A program made the position numbers and the translations under genes. Positions 25,132 to 35,600 of a stretch of DNA of 64,000 nt are shown here, in pieces (within the stretch, counting starts at the first letter, position 1; each line of letters begins with the position of its first letter). A model generated the notes under the pieces. It worked only from the letters and a program-made list of their open reading frames with translations. It did not search any database and was not told the DNA's origin. The stretch lies in contig NZ_JAGJEA010000009.1 in the NCBI RefSeq assembly GCF_018100805.1, positions 124,001 through 188,000 on the forward strand, written 5' to 3'. The DNA is from Aquimarina sp. MMG016. Its GTDB lineage: Bacteria > Bacteroidota > Bacteroidia > Flavobacteriales > Flavobacteriaceae.

Positions 25132-26286
25132 ATGCAGTTATCAAAAGAGTTTTTCCTTCCTTTTATTGTACTCTCTGGAGCGTTTATTCTCTGCATATTT
25201 TGTATTCTATTTGCTCTTTTAGGGCGAATCAAAACCAGTAAATGGATTCTTTTGGTATTTACTGGTATTGCCATGTATGCTTTTGGGGTTATTATGTATA
25301 GTTCGGAAGCTATCCCGCAGGATATACTTATTACTCTTGGTACCAATCCTGTAGCTTTCTTTTTGATACCACTGGGATTGTATTTCTTTTTACTTGATAT
25401 TTTTGGTATACCCATCAAACCTTGGTTTAGATGGTTACATTTTGCTCCATTTGTAATCTTTTATCTGATATTTACTTTTATACAACCTCCTGTACCTCCT
25501 CATATTGCAAAAGAAACGGGTAATGTTTTAATGTTGGTATACATCATTACACTGATAATTACCATCATGATATACCTGTTTTTGATTTTTAACTTACTCA
25601 GAAAACATCAAAAAAACTATGTAAACCAATTTGCATCAGATAGTATTTACATAACTCTTAATTGGTTTAAAAGACTCATCTTTTTTGTGATTGGTATGGC
25701 GGTTTTTTTTGTAATGAGTTCCCTTTTCGATTTTAATGAAAATACCACTTCTATTCTTCTGGGCATGAAAGCTTTTGCCTTTTTATTGATGTTGATGGCA
25801 TTTGCATTTTTTGGATTACAACAACCTGTTTTATATGCTGTAAGTACAAATACTAAAATGCAGGAATCAATTGTAAAAACAACCGAAACCAAATCAATAA
25901 CAGCTCCCTCTGAAGCTAAAAAACAAATTGAAGAGGAGCAGTTACAACAATATGTTACGATTTTGGAAAACGAAATGCATACCGATCGCCCTTTCCTAAA
26001 CAAACAAATCAGATTGAGTCATTTGGCTACTTCTTTAGATATTCCAGGTCATGTATTGTCTTTGATCATTAATCAACATTATGGAATGAATTTTTTCCAA
26101 TACATTAATTCGTATCGTATCAAGTTTGCTTGTGACTTACTTGTTAATCCAGATTATAAGCATTTTACACTGGAAGCTATTGCGCAAGAAGCTGGTTTTA
26201 ACTCTAAGTCGACCTTTAATACTCGATTTAAAGAAGTTATGGGTATGACTCCTAATGAGTTTAAGAAGAAAGAAGGAGGCGCTTAG
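25132..26286 (+). CDS. Membrane-bound AraC family transcriptional regulator
   Basis: A 384-residue protein with seven predicted membrane helices in residues 8-245, a charged cytoplasmic linker (STNTKMQESIVKTTETKS) and a C-terminal AraC-type double helix-turn-helix (about 285-384: RLSHLATSLDIPGHVLSLIIN, FTLEAIAQEAGFNSKSTFNTRF, GMTPNEFKK). Such regulators sense a membrane or periplasmic cue with the helical domain. It is divergent from the fibre-protein operon and therefore a candidate regulator of it. TACCTTTG at 25119-25126 resembles a -7 box only 5 bp above the ATG, so the mRNA could be nearly leaderless. Confidence 0.88.
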   Translation: MQLSKEFFLPFIVLSGAFILCIFCILFALLGRIKTSKWILLVFTGIAMYAFGVIMYSSEAIPQDILITLGTNPVAFFLIPLGLYFFLLDIFGIPIKPWFRWLHFAPFVIFYLIFTFIQPPVPPHIAKETGNVLMLVYIITLIITIMIYLFLIFNLLRKHQKNYVNQFASDSIYITLNWFKRLIFFVIGMAVFFVMSSLFDFNENTTSILLGMKAFAFLLMLMAFAFFGLQQPVLYAVSTNTKMQESIVKTTETKSITAPSEAKKQIEEEQLQQYVTILENEMHTDRPFLNKQIRLSHLATSLDIPGHVLSLIINQHYGMNFFQYINSYRIKFACDLLVNPDYKHFTLEAIAQEAGFNSKSTFNTRFKEVMGMTPNEFKKKEGGA

Positions 26287-26392
26287 TTAATAGTTTTTGG
26301 TCCTTGGTTTCTAGTTATAGTATATGATTCAATTTTCAGAATCTCGATGTACCTTTTTAATCTTTTTATATCTAGCTCGATATCGTTAATAC

Positions 26393-28066
26393 TTATATAG
26401 ACTTGATGAAGTCATCCAAAGAATCCTCTGCGGTCAAATCCAATTTTCGTTTTAACCTGCGGCGTGTGGCTTTGATGGCATTAATCGTAGTATTACGTAG
26501 ATTGGCAATTTCCTTACGAGACAATCCAAGTCTGATATAAGAACATACTTCTATATCGGTTTTTGTCAGCACAGGATATAACTCACTTAACTTTTTATAA
26601 AACTCAAAACTTACTTCTTCAAGATTGGTTCGAATCATCAGCAAACGAGCATCATCAATATGATCTGCTTTTAGCTCTGCAATCACACTTTTTAATGTCA
26701 CCTCTGAGTTTTCTTCCTTTGATATCTTTTTCAGGTCTTCTACCAGCTTCTTTTTGGTATTGATATGTTGTATGGATTCTGTAATTAAGCTTGTAATTTC
26801 TTCTTCTTTAGTTTCTATCTTTTTTTCACTTTCCTCCAATTCTTCCTGCAATACCTTTTTCTGTATTCTTGTAAGCTGTAATGATTTTCTGGTATACAAT
26901 ACAATTAAAATTGCCAAAACCCCAAGTCCAACAAATACCATCAGGTTTCTAGTTTTTGTAGCTTTTTCTTTATCTAATTGCCCTGCAATACGTTCTTTTT
27001 CCTGTACTTGTTTCAGGCTATCCATACGTTTTTCCATATCAAATTTCAAACGTAGTTCGTGCGCCATATTTTTCTTCACATTTAGTTTTTTCTGTAACGT
27101 ATCTTCGTGTTTTTGATGCAATTGATAAAATTGTAAAGCTTTCTTATCATCAGCTTTTTTCTGGTATATATTGCTTAATGCCAAATACCCCTGAGACATT
27201 TGTTTCCTGCTTTTCATGGTTACCGCTAGTGTAATAGCCTTCTTGGCATGATCAATACTTTTCTCAATATCCCCTAACACCTCAAAGCTTTTTGCTAATT
27301 GTGAATGTGCCTCTTCCTTCCCTATTGAATTATTAAGCTCTTCGTATATATCCAATGCTTTTTGTATATATGAGATTGAAGCCTTTGAATCATTTATATG
27401 TTCTCTTAAAAAGACACCATATAATTGGGATGCAATCGCTATTCCTCTTGGGTATTGAATTGAATCTGCATAAAACAAAGCTTTTTTAAACTGCTCACGA
27501 GCTTTTACATATTCTGCTACTTTTGGGTTTGCATAAATATTTGCCTGATAACTCAATGCCTGAGATATACCTTCTACATTACCGGATTTTTTATGTATTT
27601 GAAGTCCCTTTTGGATATTCGCTAACGCTTCATCGGTCTCGTTATAATCATTTTGTATGACTCCTGCCAATACGTGTGGGGTACCCAAATGAGCAAGATC
27701 TCCCATATCTGTTTTCAACTTAATACTGTGAAAACAATGCCCTAAAGATCTTCTGAAACTGCTTTCGCGATGATATAAATAGGCGAGATATTCAAGAATC
27801 TGAGCTTTTTTAAGTAAAAAGTTTCTACGTTTACCTCGAGGCAATTCGCGAATGATTTGATCTAATTCAGTTAAAATAGCTTCAAAATCGAATTCAGCTG
27901 TTTTGGGTTTAGTGTACATCAATATCCCAGTAGCATTGATCCTCTTCTCTATTGCCAGTTCTTCAGGAGATTTCGGGAGTTCTCTTTCACCCTGAATTTC
28001 CTGAGATTGGAGTACAGAAACTATACAAAAACAAATTATGTGTAAAGCGTATTTTATTTTGGTCAT
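26393..28066 (-). CDS. Membrane TPR protein with C-terminal LuxR-type helix-turn-helix
   Basis: Translation most likely starts at ATG 28064-28066 (MTKIKYALHIICFC). An upstream in-frame TTG at 28073 lies inside the -7 promoter box. The protein of about 557 residues has a signal peptide ending at LQSQE, periplasmic tetratricopeptide repeats to about residue 330 (ASYIYIQKALDIYEEL-type helices), and one membrane helix (NLMVFVGLGVLAILIVLY). A coiled coil and a C-terminal LuxR-type DNA-binding domain follow (TDIEVCSYIRLGLSRKEIAN, then LRNTTINAIKATRRRLKRKL). The C-terminus closely matches the regulators at 38419 and 47253. It lies between the fibre operon and the LRR/cohesin-like operon, so control of either is plausible. 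Confidence 0.87.
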   Translation of the reverse strand: MTKIKYALHIICFCIVSVLQSQEIQGERELPKSPEELAIEKRINATGILMYTKPKTAEFDFEAILTELDQIIRELPRGKRRNFLLKKAQILEYLAYLYHRESSFRRSLGHCFHSIKLKTDMGDLAHLGTPHVLAGVIQNDYNETDEALANIQKGLQIHKKSGNVEGISQALSYQANIYANPKVAEYVKAREQFKKALFYADSIQYPRGIAIASQLYGVFLREHINDSKASISYIQKALDIYEELNNSIGKEEAHSQLAKSFEVLGDIEKSIDHAKKAITLAVTMKSRKQMSQGYLALSNIYQKKADDKKALQFYQLHQKHEDTLQKKLNVKKNMAHELRLKFDMEKRMDSLKQVQEKERIAGQLDKEKATKTRNLMVFVGLGVLAILIVLYTRKSLQLTRIQKKVLQEELEESEKKIETKEEEITSLITESIQHINTKKKLVEDLKKISKEENSEVTLKSVIAELKADHIDDARLLMIRTNLEEVSFEFYKKLSELYPVLTKTDIEVCSYIRLGLSRKEIANLRNTTINAIKATRRRLKRKLDLTAEDSLDDFIKSI

Positions 28067-28072
28067 AAAGTG

Positions 28073-28101
28073 CAAAACTACTTATTTCACAACCAATACA
28101 A
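28073..28101 (-). promoter_or_regulatory. Promoter TTG-N18-TAGTTTTGCA for the TPR-LuxR regulator
   Basis: On the minus strand TTG is followed after 18 bp by TAGTTTTG(CA), close to the Bacteroidota consensus TTG-N19-TAnnTTTG. The box ends about 7 bp above the ATG at 28066, which implies a very short or absent leader. Confidence 0.5.
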
Positions 28102-28318
28102 AATGATATTGAGAAATATAACATAGATTGAAATCATTACTATTTCTATTCTATATCTTTCTAATTTATTAAATAAAAATTCCATTGACAAGGTTTTAAA
28201 GAGTTGTTATGTATACTTATAGTTTATTGATCTTCTCTATTATTTTGGGATCATTGGTTTTTGGTGAATAAAAAGCAGTTTTTTCTTCATTTGGGGTGTT
28301 TTGGTTAGCATCAAAAAA

Positions 28319-28483
28319 TCATTTAATCGCTTCCTTTAATTTTTCTTCAATTTCTTGTAAAGCTTCTAATCGATTCTTTAATTGTCGTTTTTCGGCTTTC
28401 ATTTCTCTCAGGGTTCTGTCATTATGACTTCCCTTACTGTTTTTGTCTTCCTTTTTTGAAAACCATTTTAAAAATTGAAACAT
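28319..28483 (-). CDS. Small charged coiled-coil protein (54 aa), hypothetical
   Basis: An ATG-started ORF of 54 residues begins MFQFLKWFSKKEDKNSKG. It continues as a heptad-patterned helix (LREMKAEKRQLKNRLEALQE and onward) ending LKEAIK. The aromatic start could be a membrane-surface anchor. I do not recognise a family. Support comes from the coherent amphipathic composition and from an upstream candidate promoter with the same direct-repeat operator found before three surface-protein genes. The 250 bp downstream to the regulator gene (28067-28318) is AT-rich; apart from the regulator promoter I see nothing there. Confidence 0.5.
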   Translation of the reverse strand: MFQFLKWFSKKEDKNSKGSHNDRTLREMKAEKRQLKNRLEALQEIEEKLKEAIK

Positions 28484-28507
28484 ACCTTTTCTATTTTCAA
28501 AGTGACC

Positions 28508-28567
28508 GCAAGGTATTTTACGGAAGCATTAGTTCAAAAAATATGCGGGGTACAAATGGGGGTACAA
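28508..28567 (-). promoter_or_regulatory. Tandem direct-repeat operator plus -7-like box (site 4)
   Basis: On the minus strand the direct repeat TTGTACCCC occurs twice, starting at 28567 and 28555 (12 bp apart). A degenerate -7 box, TACCTTGC, starts at 28515, exactly 40 bp after the second TTG. The same arrangement occurs before the genes starting at 38175, 47019 and 63799. The box departs from TAnnTTTG by one base shift, so promoter strength is doubtful, but the spacing match is exact. It would drive the 54-residue ORF. Confidence 0.45.
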
Positions 28568-28667
28568 TGTTAGTTAGTGAGTGTTTTAGAGGTGAGTAAG
28601 TGAGTGTTACCTACCATTTCTTTTCAATAAGTATTAGTTTCTGATTATAAACACAAACACCATCCAT

Positions 28668-28742
28668 AAAAAAAACCATCCTACCTAAGGCAAGATGGTT
28701 TACTATTGCAAAGAGAGAAATCTACGACCCCTTATCTTCGTA
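28668..28742 (-). terminator. Two-hairpin 3' element, copy A (terminator of the cohesin-like gene)
   Basis: Read on the minus strand, a hairpin TACGA...TCGTA precedes CTCTTTGCAATAGTAAACCATC, and the AAACCATC...GATGGTTT hairpin ends in eight T. This is an intrinsic terminator downstream of the gene ending at 28782. The sequence around and between the hairpins (AAGGGGTCGTAG, TTTGCAA.AGTAA) is shared with copies at 40264-40320 and 51757-51831, beyond what a terminator needs. On the plus strand the middle reads TACTATTGCA, near the -7 promoter consensus. Confidence 0.65.
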
Positions 28743-28781
28743 TGATCCAATTCGCAAGTTGATTAGAAATCTTATATATTT

Positions 28782-29636
28782 TTATCTTTTGACTATTTTA
28801 AAGGTTTTACTAGCGTCATCCAGTATTAATTTTACGAAGTAAACTCCGGATGATATGTTGGTGATATCCACAACTTCATTAGCAAGTATTGAGCTTTCTT
28901 TTAATTGTTGACCATTAATGTTATAGATGGAAACCGTTACCTTTTTTGTAATTCCTGAAATCTGAAACTGATCTATTGCTGGATTAGGTGATATCGTAAT
29001 ACTATTTAATGCATCTACCTCATCCACACTTAATAATGGATCCATCAGATCATAGGTAATCAATCCTGCTGCATTCCCTCCATAATAATCCGTATCCGTG
29101 ATCGGAACGCCATCAATATCTGCTCCAAAAGAATTAGACAGATCAAAAGCTCCGCCTGTATTGGTCGATAAGTCTACTATCACAGCATCTGTATTCTCTG
29201 TTAAGGTAATATCTCCTGTGGTAGGCATATTATCCACTACAAAGGAAAACAGTGGAATCTGCTCTCCTACAGTATGAGAGGCAATTGTTAATTGTGAACT
29301 TGAAGTACGACTAAACGTCCATAAATCCCGGGTACCATCTCCTGCTGTAAAACTATTTAAAACAGTAGCTGTAAATGCTGTGTTCTCCTGCCAGTTAGAT
29401 CCATTAATTTGAGTGAAACTCGTAAGGGTGTTTCCAGTGGAAATAGAAATCGTAATATTTACAGAACCTACTTCTACAGCTCCATTAGCAAAGTCTGGAA
29501 CAATCACGAACGTATACTCATAATTCTCTCCGGTATTATTAAAATCTTGTACCAAACCATATTGATAGCTTTGAGCAGTCATGGTCATGCTTCCTAAAAG
29601 GAATAATAGTATATATAATAGTTGTTTTTTCATCAT
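28782..29636 (-). CDS. T9SS-sorted surface protein with cohesin-like beta domain
   Basis: A 284-residue protein with a signal peptide ending TMTAQS. A beta-sandwich domain (about 22-175) alternates features reminiscent of cohesin domains: YEYTFVIVPDFANGAVEVGS, VNITISISTGNTLTSF, LWTFSRTSSSQLTIASHTVG, IPLFSFVVDNMPTTGDITLT. A linker and a type A sorting domain follow from about residue 212 (ITISPNPAIDQFQISGITKK), ending KTFKIVKR. The gene starts 22 bp after a giant LRR protein gene whose C-terminus is dockerin-like and has no sorting domain. A natural model is that this protein is placed on the surface by T9SS and holds the giant there. The cohesin likeness is by eye and moderate; the sorting domain is certain. 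Confidence 0.8.
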   Translation of the reverse strand: MMKKQLLYILLFLLGSMTMTAQSYQYGLVQDFNNTGENYEYTFVIVPDFANGAVEVGSVNITISISTGNTLTSFTQINGSNWQENTAFTATVLNSFTAGDGTRDLWTFSRTSSSQLTIASHTVGEQIPLFSFVVDNMPTTGDITLTENTDAVIVDLSTNTGGAFDLSNSFGADIDGVPITDTDYYGGNAAGLITYDLMDPLLSVDEVDALNSITISPNPAIDQFQISGITKKVTVSIYNINGQQLKESSILANEVVDITNISSGVYFVKLILDDASKTFKIVKR

Positions 29637-29658
29637 TATATTGTTAAAGGGGTTCGAT

Positions 29659-32600
29659 TTATTTAGTATTCTTAGCTTCTAATATGTTTACTTTCTTTAG
29701 TAAAGCAATATCCAATTCAATTCGTTTGGTGCTTACTTCTTCTGGTAATTGTTCGGTAATATTAAATCCATAAAACTGGATAAATGTATTGATTGGATGG
29801 TTCAGAATGTTATCTCTTACCAAATTAGCATCATTATTGGATCCAATGATCTGGGTACCTCCTGTGAGATTGACATCAGCATCATTATATCCTGTTACAT
29901 TAAATCCATAAAACTGAATTACCTGATTGATTGGATCATTCAAGACTGTATCTCTTACCTCATTGGTATCATTAGCACCGCCGATCAGATTGATAGTACC
30001 ATCTGCATTCGCATCACCAGCCCACATGGCTATAACACCTTCAGGCATTCCAAAATCAGTTTGTGCGTTTGTACCATAGGTAATCTCGCTGCTGGTATTG
30101 GTGAAGTTCAAATTAACAAGATAGTTTGTAGAAAATCTGACTTCTGTGGTAGTCATGATGCCTAAGTGATTTCTATGGTTTACAGTGATATAGTATGAAT
30201 CACTTTCTAATGCAAATGTTAAATTAGAAACACCATCAATATCCACCACATCTCCGTCACGCTGCAATAAAAATGATTGTGATGTTACTACAATTGTATT
30301 GTCTGTAGGATCACGTAATTCTACAAAAACCCAATCTACAATAGCGTCGTTTCCTGTAGTATCAAATACTGCTGCATCACAAGTTGCTGCATCACTGTAT
30401 GGACTAGTAATAGGAATGTATCCTGCTGTACGTAAGTCATCACGCATTAGGTTTTCTTCTCCTGTATTCGGATTTAAAAGTGCACCTTGTAAAAATACTT
30501 GAATGCTAAAGGTATAATCTGTGGTACAGATGGTTTCGCTAAAACTTGCAGTACTATCAATATCTGTCCAATTAGTAGAACTGTAGGTTTCATCATCAAC
30601 TAAAATACAGGCTAAATCTGGATTATCTGTTGCATTAAAATTAGTTATATTACTATTATTACCATTTTGGACATTTAAAACCGTTAATTCATTATTCTTA
30701 CAGTCAAGGATTGTAAGCGCCGTATTTAGACTTAGATCAAGTTCTGTAAGATTGTTGTTTTCACAGTCTAGTTGAATTAAGTTTAAATTATTTGACAAAT
30801 CAAGTGTAGAAATTTCATTTTGAAATATGTCAAGATACTCTATAAGCGGATTTGATGATACGTCTAATGCTGTTATAGAATTCCCGTAAATATCTAGTTG
30901 TTTTAGTACTATATTGGTATCGGTATTCACACTTGTTAAATTATTAGTATGTGCTCTAAGAACTTCTAAATTAATTTGCTGTGAAATATCTATACTTGTT
31001 AAATCGCAATAACTTGCAGTAAGGTTAGTTAAGTTACTATTTGACAGTGCAAGTGTACCTAGAGAATTTTGACTAACGGTTAACGTTGTTAAAGCGCTAA
31101 AATCTTCAATTCCTGTAAGGTCGGTAATACCAGCGTCTTGAACATTCAAAGTGGTTACCACTTCAATTAAAGCAGTTGGAACCTGTCCATCATTGGTAAT
31201 GTCGTCATAACCCAAGGCATCTAGAGCTGCTTCAAAATTAGCATCAGGAATTGCTGTATAATTACAAAAAGTATCGCTAAAACTTGTATGCGCGTCTACA
31301 ATTGTCCAATTGGTGGTACTATACGAAGCATCATCCACAAGTATGCAGTTTAGATCAGGGTTATTATTACTTGAATAGGTAAAAATATTTGTATTATTTC
31401 CGTTTTGCAGATTTACACTTTCAAGAGCGTTGTCATTCACTAAAAACCATTCCAAAGCCGTATTTGCAGAAACATCTAATGTTGTAATTGTATTATTATT
31501 ACAGACAAATTCCACAAGTGCCACATTAGTACTGACATCTATATTTGTGAGCTGATTTTCGTTCACCCATAATTTTTCAAGTAGTGAATTGTTCGCAATA
31601 TCAATCGTTGTCAATTGATTGTTATCTGTATATAACCACACTAACGCCGGATGACTAGAAACATCAATGGAAGATAGGTTGTTATTAGAAGCTAACAAAT
31701 ATTCCAAAGCAGTATTATTGCTTATATCTAAAGTATTTAAATTGTTGGATACCGCATTTAGATAGGTAAGATTTGTATTGTTAGATACGTCTAAAGTAGA
31801 TATTGCATTATCTTCAAGAACAAGTGTTTCTAGATTTGAAGAAGATGATACGTCTATTGCACTAAGTGAGTTGCTGTTTAACGCTAATGAGTTAAGAACA
31901 TTTAAGCCACTTACATCTACACTCGTTAATCCATTACCAAGACATTGAATAGTTTCCAAATTTATATTTCCGCTAAAATCTACAGAAGTTAAATTTGTAT
32001 TGAAGTTACACGTAAATGTGATCAAGTTTCCATTGGTTGGTAACGTCAATGAAGCAAGATCATTTGAACTTACATTTACTGTTTCTAAAAGAGAATTTGT
32101 ACTCAAATCCAATGTTGTTAATGTATTTGAACTCACATCTAAATCTACTAATGCCCCAAAATCTTGAATTCCAGTTAAATCAGCAATATTCATATTACCG
32201 ATATCAAGATCTGTAACTGCCTCGATATACAATGTTGGTACCTGACCATCGCTAGAAATATCATCATATCCTAACGCATCTAAAGCTGCTTCAAAGTTGC
32301 TGTCAGGAATCGCAGTATATAAAATTTCGCATAGTGTATCATTAAAAGAAGTATGTGCATCAATATCAGTCCAGTTAGTTGAACTGTATGTAGCATCATC
32401 CACCAGAATACAACTTAAAAAATTACCATTTGCTCCAAAAGTGCTAATGTTTGTATTATTTCCATTTTGAAGGTTGAACGTAAGTAATTCATTTCCTGAA
32501 ACTCTTACTTCTTGTAATACAGTATTGTTTGATAAATCAAGCGTAGAAAGTTTGTTGTTATAGACTCTAAACCTAGTAATTGACGGACTGTTGCTTACAT

Positions 32601-35600
32601 CTAAGGAAGTGATTTGGTTATCGTTTACTTGTAAGATGACTAAGTTTGTAAGCGCGCTCAGATCAATTGTTGTAAGTTGGTTTTCTTCCATTCGGATATC
32701 TGAAAGCGCTAAATTGTTTGAAATATCAATGGTTGTCAGGTTATTTGCAAGTCCCCATAAGGTTTGTAAATTCACAAGCATTGATATATCGACATCTGAA
32801 ATGTTGTTATCCGAAAAGTAAAGCTGCTCTAAGGCTACAAAATCTTCAATACCAGTAAGGTCTGTTATACTTAAGCTACGCACATCTAAGCTAGTAATGA
32901 CTTCTATTAATTCCGTAGGCACTTGTCCATCTCCTGAAATATCATCATACCCTAAAGCTTCTAGTGCAGCTTCAAAATTAGTATCCGGAATGGCAGTATA
33001 ACGGCAATACATATCACTAAAACTCAATATGTCTTCAACATCTGTCCAATTGTTAGTACTGTAGGTAGCATCATCAACTAATACACAATACAAATTTGAG
33101 TTTCCTATAATATCTATGTTAGTGATGATTGTATTATTTTCATTTTTTAGATTTAGAAAATCCAGGTTATTATTATAAATATCAAGATCTACTATTAAAG
33201 GATTATTTGAGAAATCTAAACTGGTTATTTGGTTGTCGTAGGCATCTAAATTCGTTAGTTTCACATTAGCAGAAAGATCCAAAGCTTCGAGTTGATTTCC
33301 TTCTACATTTAAATAATCTATTTCGGTATTGTGACTAAAGTCAACTTCAGAAAGTTGATTATCACTTAAAGAGACAGTCTCGAGTAAAACATTGTTTGAA
33401 AGATTAACCTCCATTAAATTGTTACTATTTGCTAGTAAAGTTGTTAAGGAAGTAAAATCTTCTATACCTGTTAAATCTGAAATAGCTTTAGCGCTGACAG
33501 ATAAATAAGTAATGGTCTCTATATTAGCTGTAGGCACTTGTCCGTCTCCAGATATATCATCATAACCTAAAGTTTCTAGCGCCGCTTCAAAGTTACTGTC
33601 TGGAATAGTGGTATAATCGCAATAGGTATCACTAAAAAACATTTGTGCATCAATATCTGTCCAAGCAGAATTTGAATGAGAAACATCATCTACTAAAATA
33701 CAGGTTAAATTATCATTGTTTTGTACTTGAAAATCTTCAAGCCCTATGCGATTGTTGTTTCCATTTTGAATATTTAGACTCATTAAGTTATTGTAGGTTG
33801 CTCCAAGCGTATCAAGGTTTGTATTATTTGATAAATCGAGCGTGGTAAGGTTATTGCCATCACATTCTAATATTTGTAGGTTGGTTAAAGCGCTTACATC
33901 TAAACTGCTTAGTTCATTTTGAATAAGACTTACAAAGATAAGATTGGTTAAAGAACTCAAATCTACAGAGGTCAGCGAATTATTTTCACAATACAGCACT
34001 GTTAAGGAAGTAAAAGCCTCAATTCCTGTAAGATCAGCAATTGAATTACTAGATACATTCAAAGAACTTACACCTTCAATCAACGCTGTTGGCACTCGTC
34101 CATCGCCAGAAATATCATCGTAACCCAATGCATCTAAAGCGGCTTCAAAATTAGCATCTGGAATGGCTGTATATGCGCAATAATCTGTTTCTGTAAAACT
34201 CGTTTGACTGTCAATATTTCCAGACCAATTTGTAGTACTGTACACTTCATCATCTACCAAAATACAGTTTAGCGCCGAAGTATTGGTTGTATTAAACGTC
34301 GTAAAATTGATGTTATTTCCATTTCTTACGTTAAGCGCACTTAGTGAGTCATTACTGGACACATCCAGTGCAACGAGTAGTGTATTTGCAGAAATATCAA
34401 TACTTGTAATATCTGTGTTGGTAGCTTCTAACTCGGTTAAGCTGTTTAATCCGCTTAAGTCTAAGCTCGCTAAAGGATTATTATTTAAGCTTACTTTTTC
34501 TAATAATGTATTACTAGATAGATCGATAGATAACAAGCCTATTTGATAAAAATCCAATTCTGTCAATGAAACAAAGTCTTCTAAACCAGTTGCATCTGTT
34601 ATGGTATTTTCGCCTATTTGTAAACTTGTTACATTTTCAATTAACGCGGTTGGCACTTGGCCGTCTCCAGAAATATCATCGTAGCCTAGAGCCTCTAGTG
34701 CAGCTTCGAAGTTAGCATCGAGAATAGCAGTATATCTGCAATAAGAGGTTTCTGTAAAACTAGCAGTGGCATCTATATTTGTCCAGTTTGTTGTACTGTA
34801 ATCGGCATCGTCTACAATAATACATGTTAAATTAGAGTTACCAGTAATGTTAAACTGAGTAATATTTGTATTATTCCCATTTCTTAGGTTTAGGTAAGAT
34901 AAATCATTGTCTTGTACCGTTAAAACTTCTAATGCTGTATGTGAACTTAAGTCTAACGAGGTAAGCAAATTTCCATTCAGTCTTAATTCAGATAAAAGTG
35001 TATTATTACTCAAATCTAATTCAGTAAGTCCTAAACTACCAACATGTAAAGTTGCAAGCAAAGGGTTGTTCGTCACATCAATACTAGTAATATTGGTATT
35101 ATAACATTCTAATTTTTGTAAACTTGGATTATTAGAGGTGTCTAAAGATGAAAGGTTGGTACCAAATGCAGTTAAATAGCGTAGAGCTGTATTATTGGAA
35201 ATATCTAAGGTAGAAATATCTGTATAATAGCAATCTAAAGTTTGTAATTGCGGGTTACTACTTATATCTAAACTTTCAAGAGAATTATTACCTGATATTT
35301 TTAAGCTTGTTAAATTAGAACTATTCGAAACATTGATTGATGTTATACTGTTGTCTCGACAGTCTACTGATGTTAATGCTGTATTATTTGAAAGATCTAA
35401 GGTTGTTACACTATTTAATTTACAGTCTAATGATTCTAAAGCAGTAAAATCTTCAATACCCGTTAAATCAGAAATTGATTTTGAAATTACACTTAATGTA
35501 GTGATACTATTAATATAACTGGTTGGTACCTTTCCGTCTCCAGATATATCATCATAACCTAGTTCATCCAATCTTGCTTCAAAATTTGCATCAGGGATCG

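Noticed and set aside
28073..28075. TTG as the start of the TPR-LuxR regulator (and likewise TTG 48927-48929 for its paralogue)
   Set aside because: In both genes the TTG is part of a -7 promoter box and an ATG 9 bp further down begins a normal signal peptide.
28209..28271. A 20-codon + strand ORF with a hydrophobic leader-like product (MYTYSLLIFSIILGSLVFGE)
   Set aside because: It is too short to support, with no promoter or conserved context visible; AT-rich spacer DNA often gives such hydrophobic mini-ORFs.
34283..34546. Repeated + strand ORFs antisense to the LRR modules (this and others between 29749 and 38100)
   Set aside because: Each mirrors the same part of an LRR module with Ser/Val/Leu-rich low-complexity product, so they are frame shadows of the repeats.
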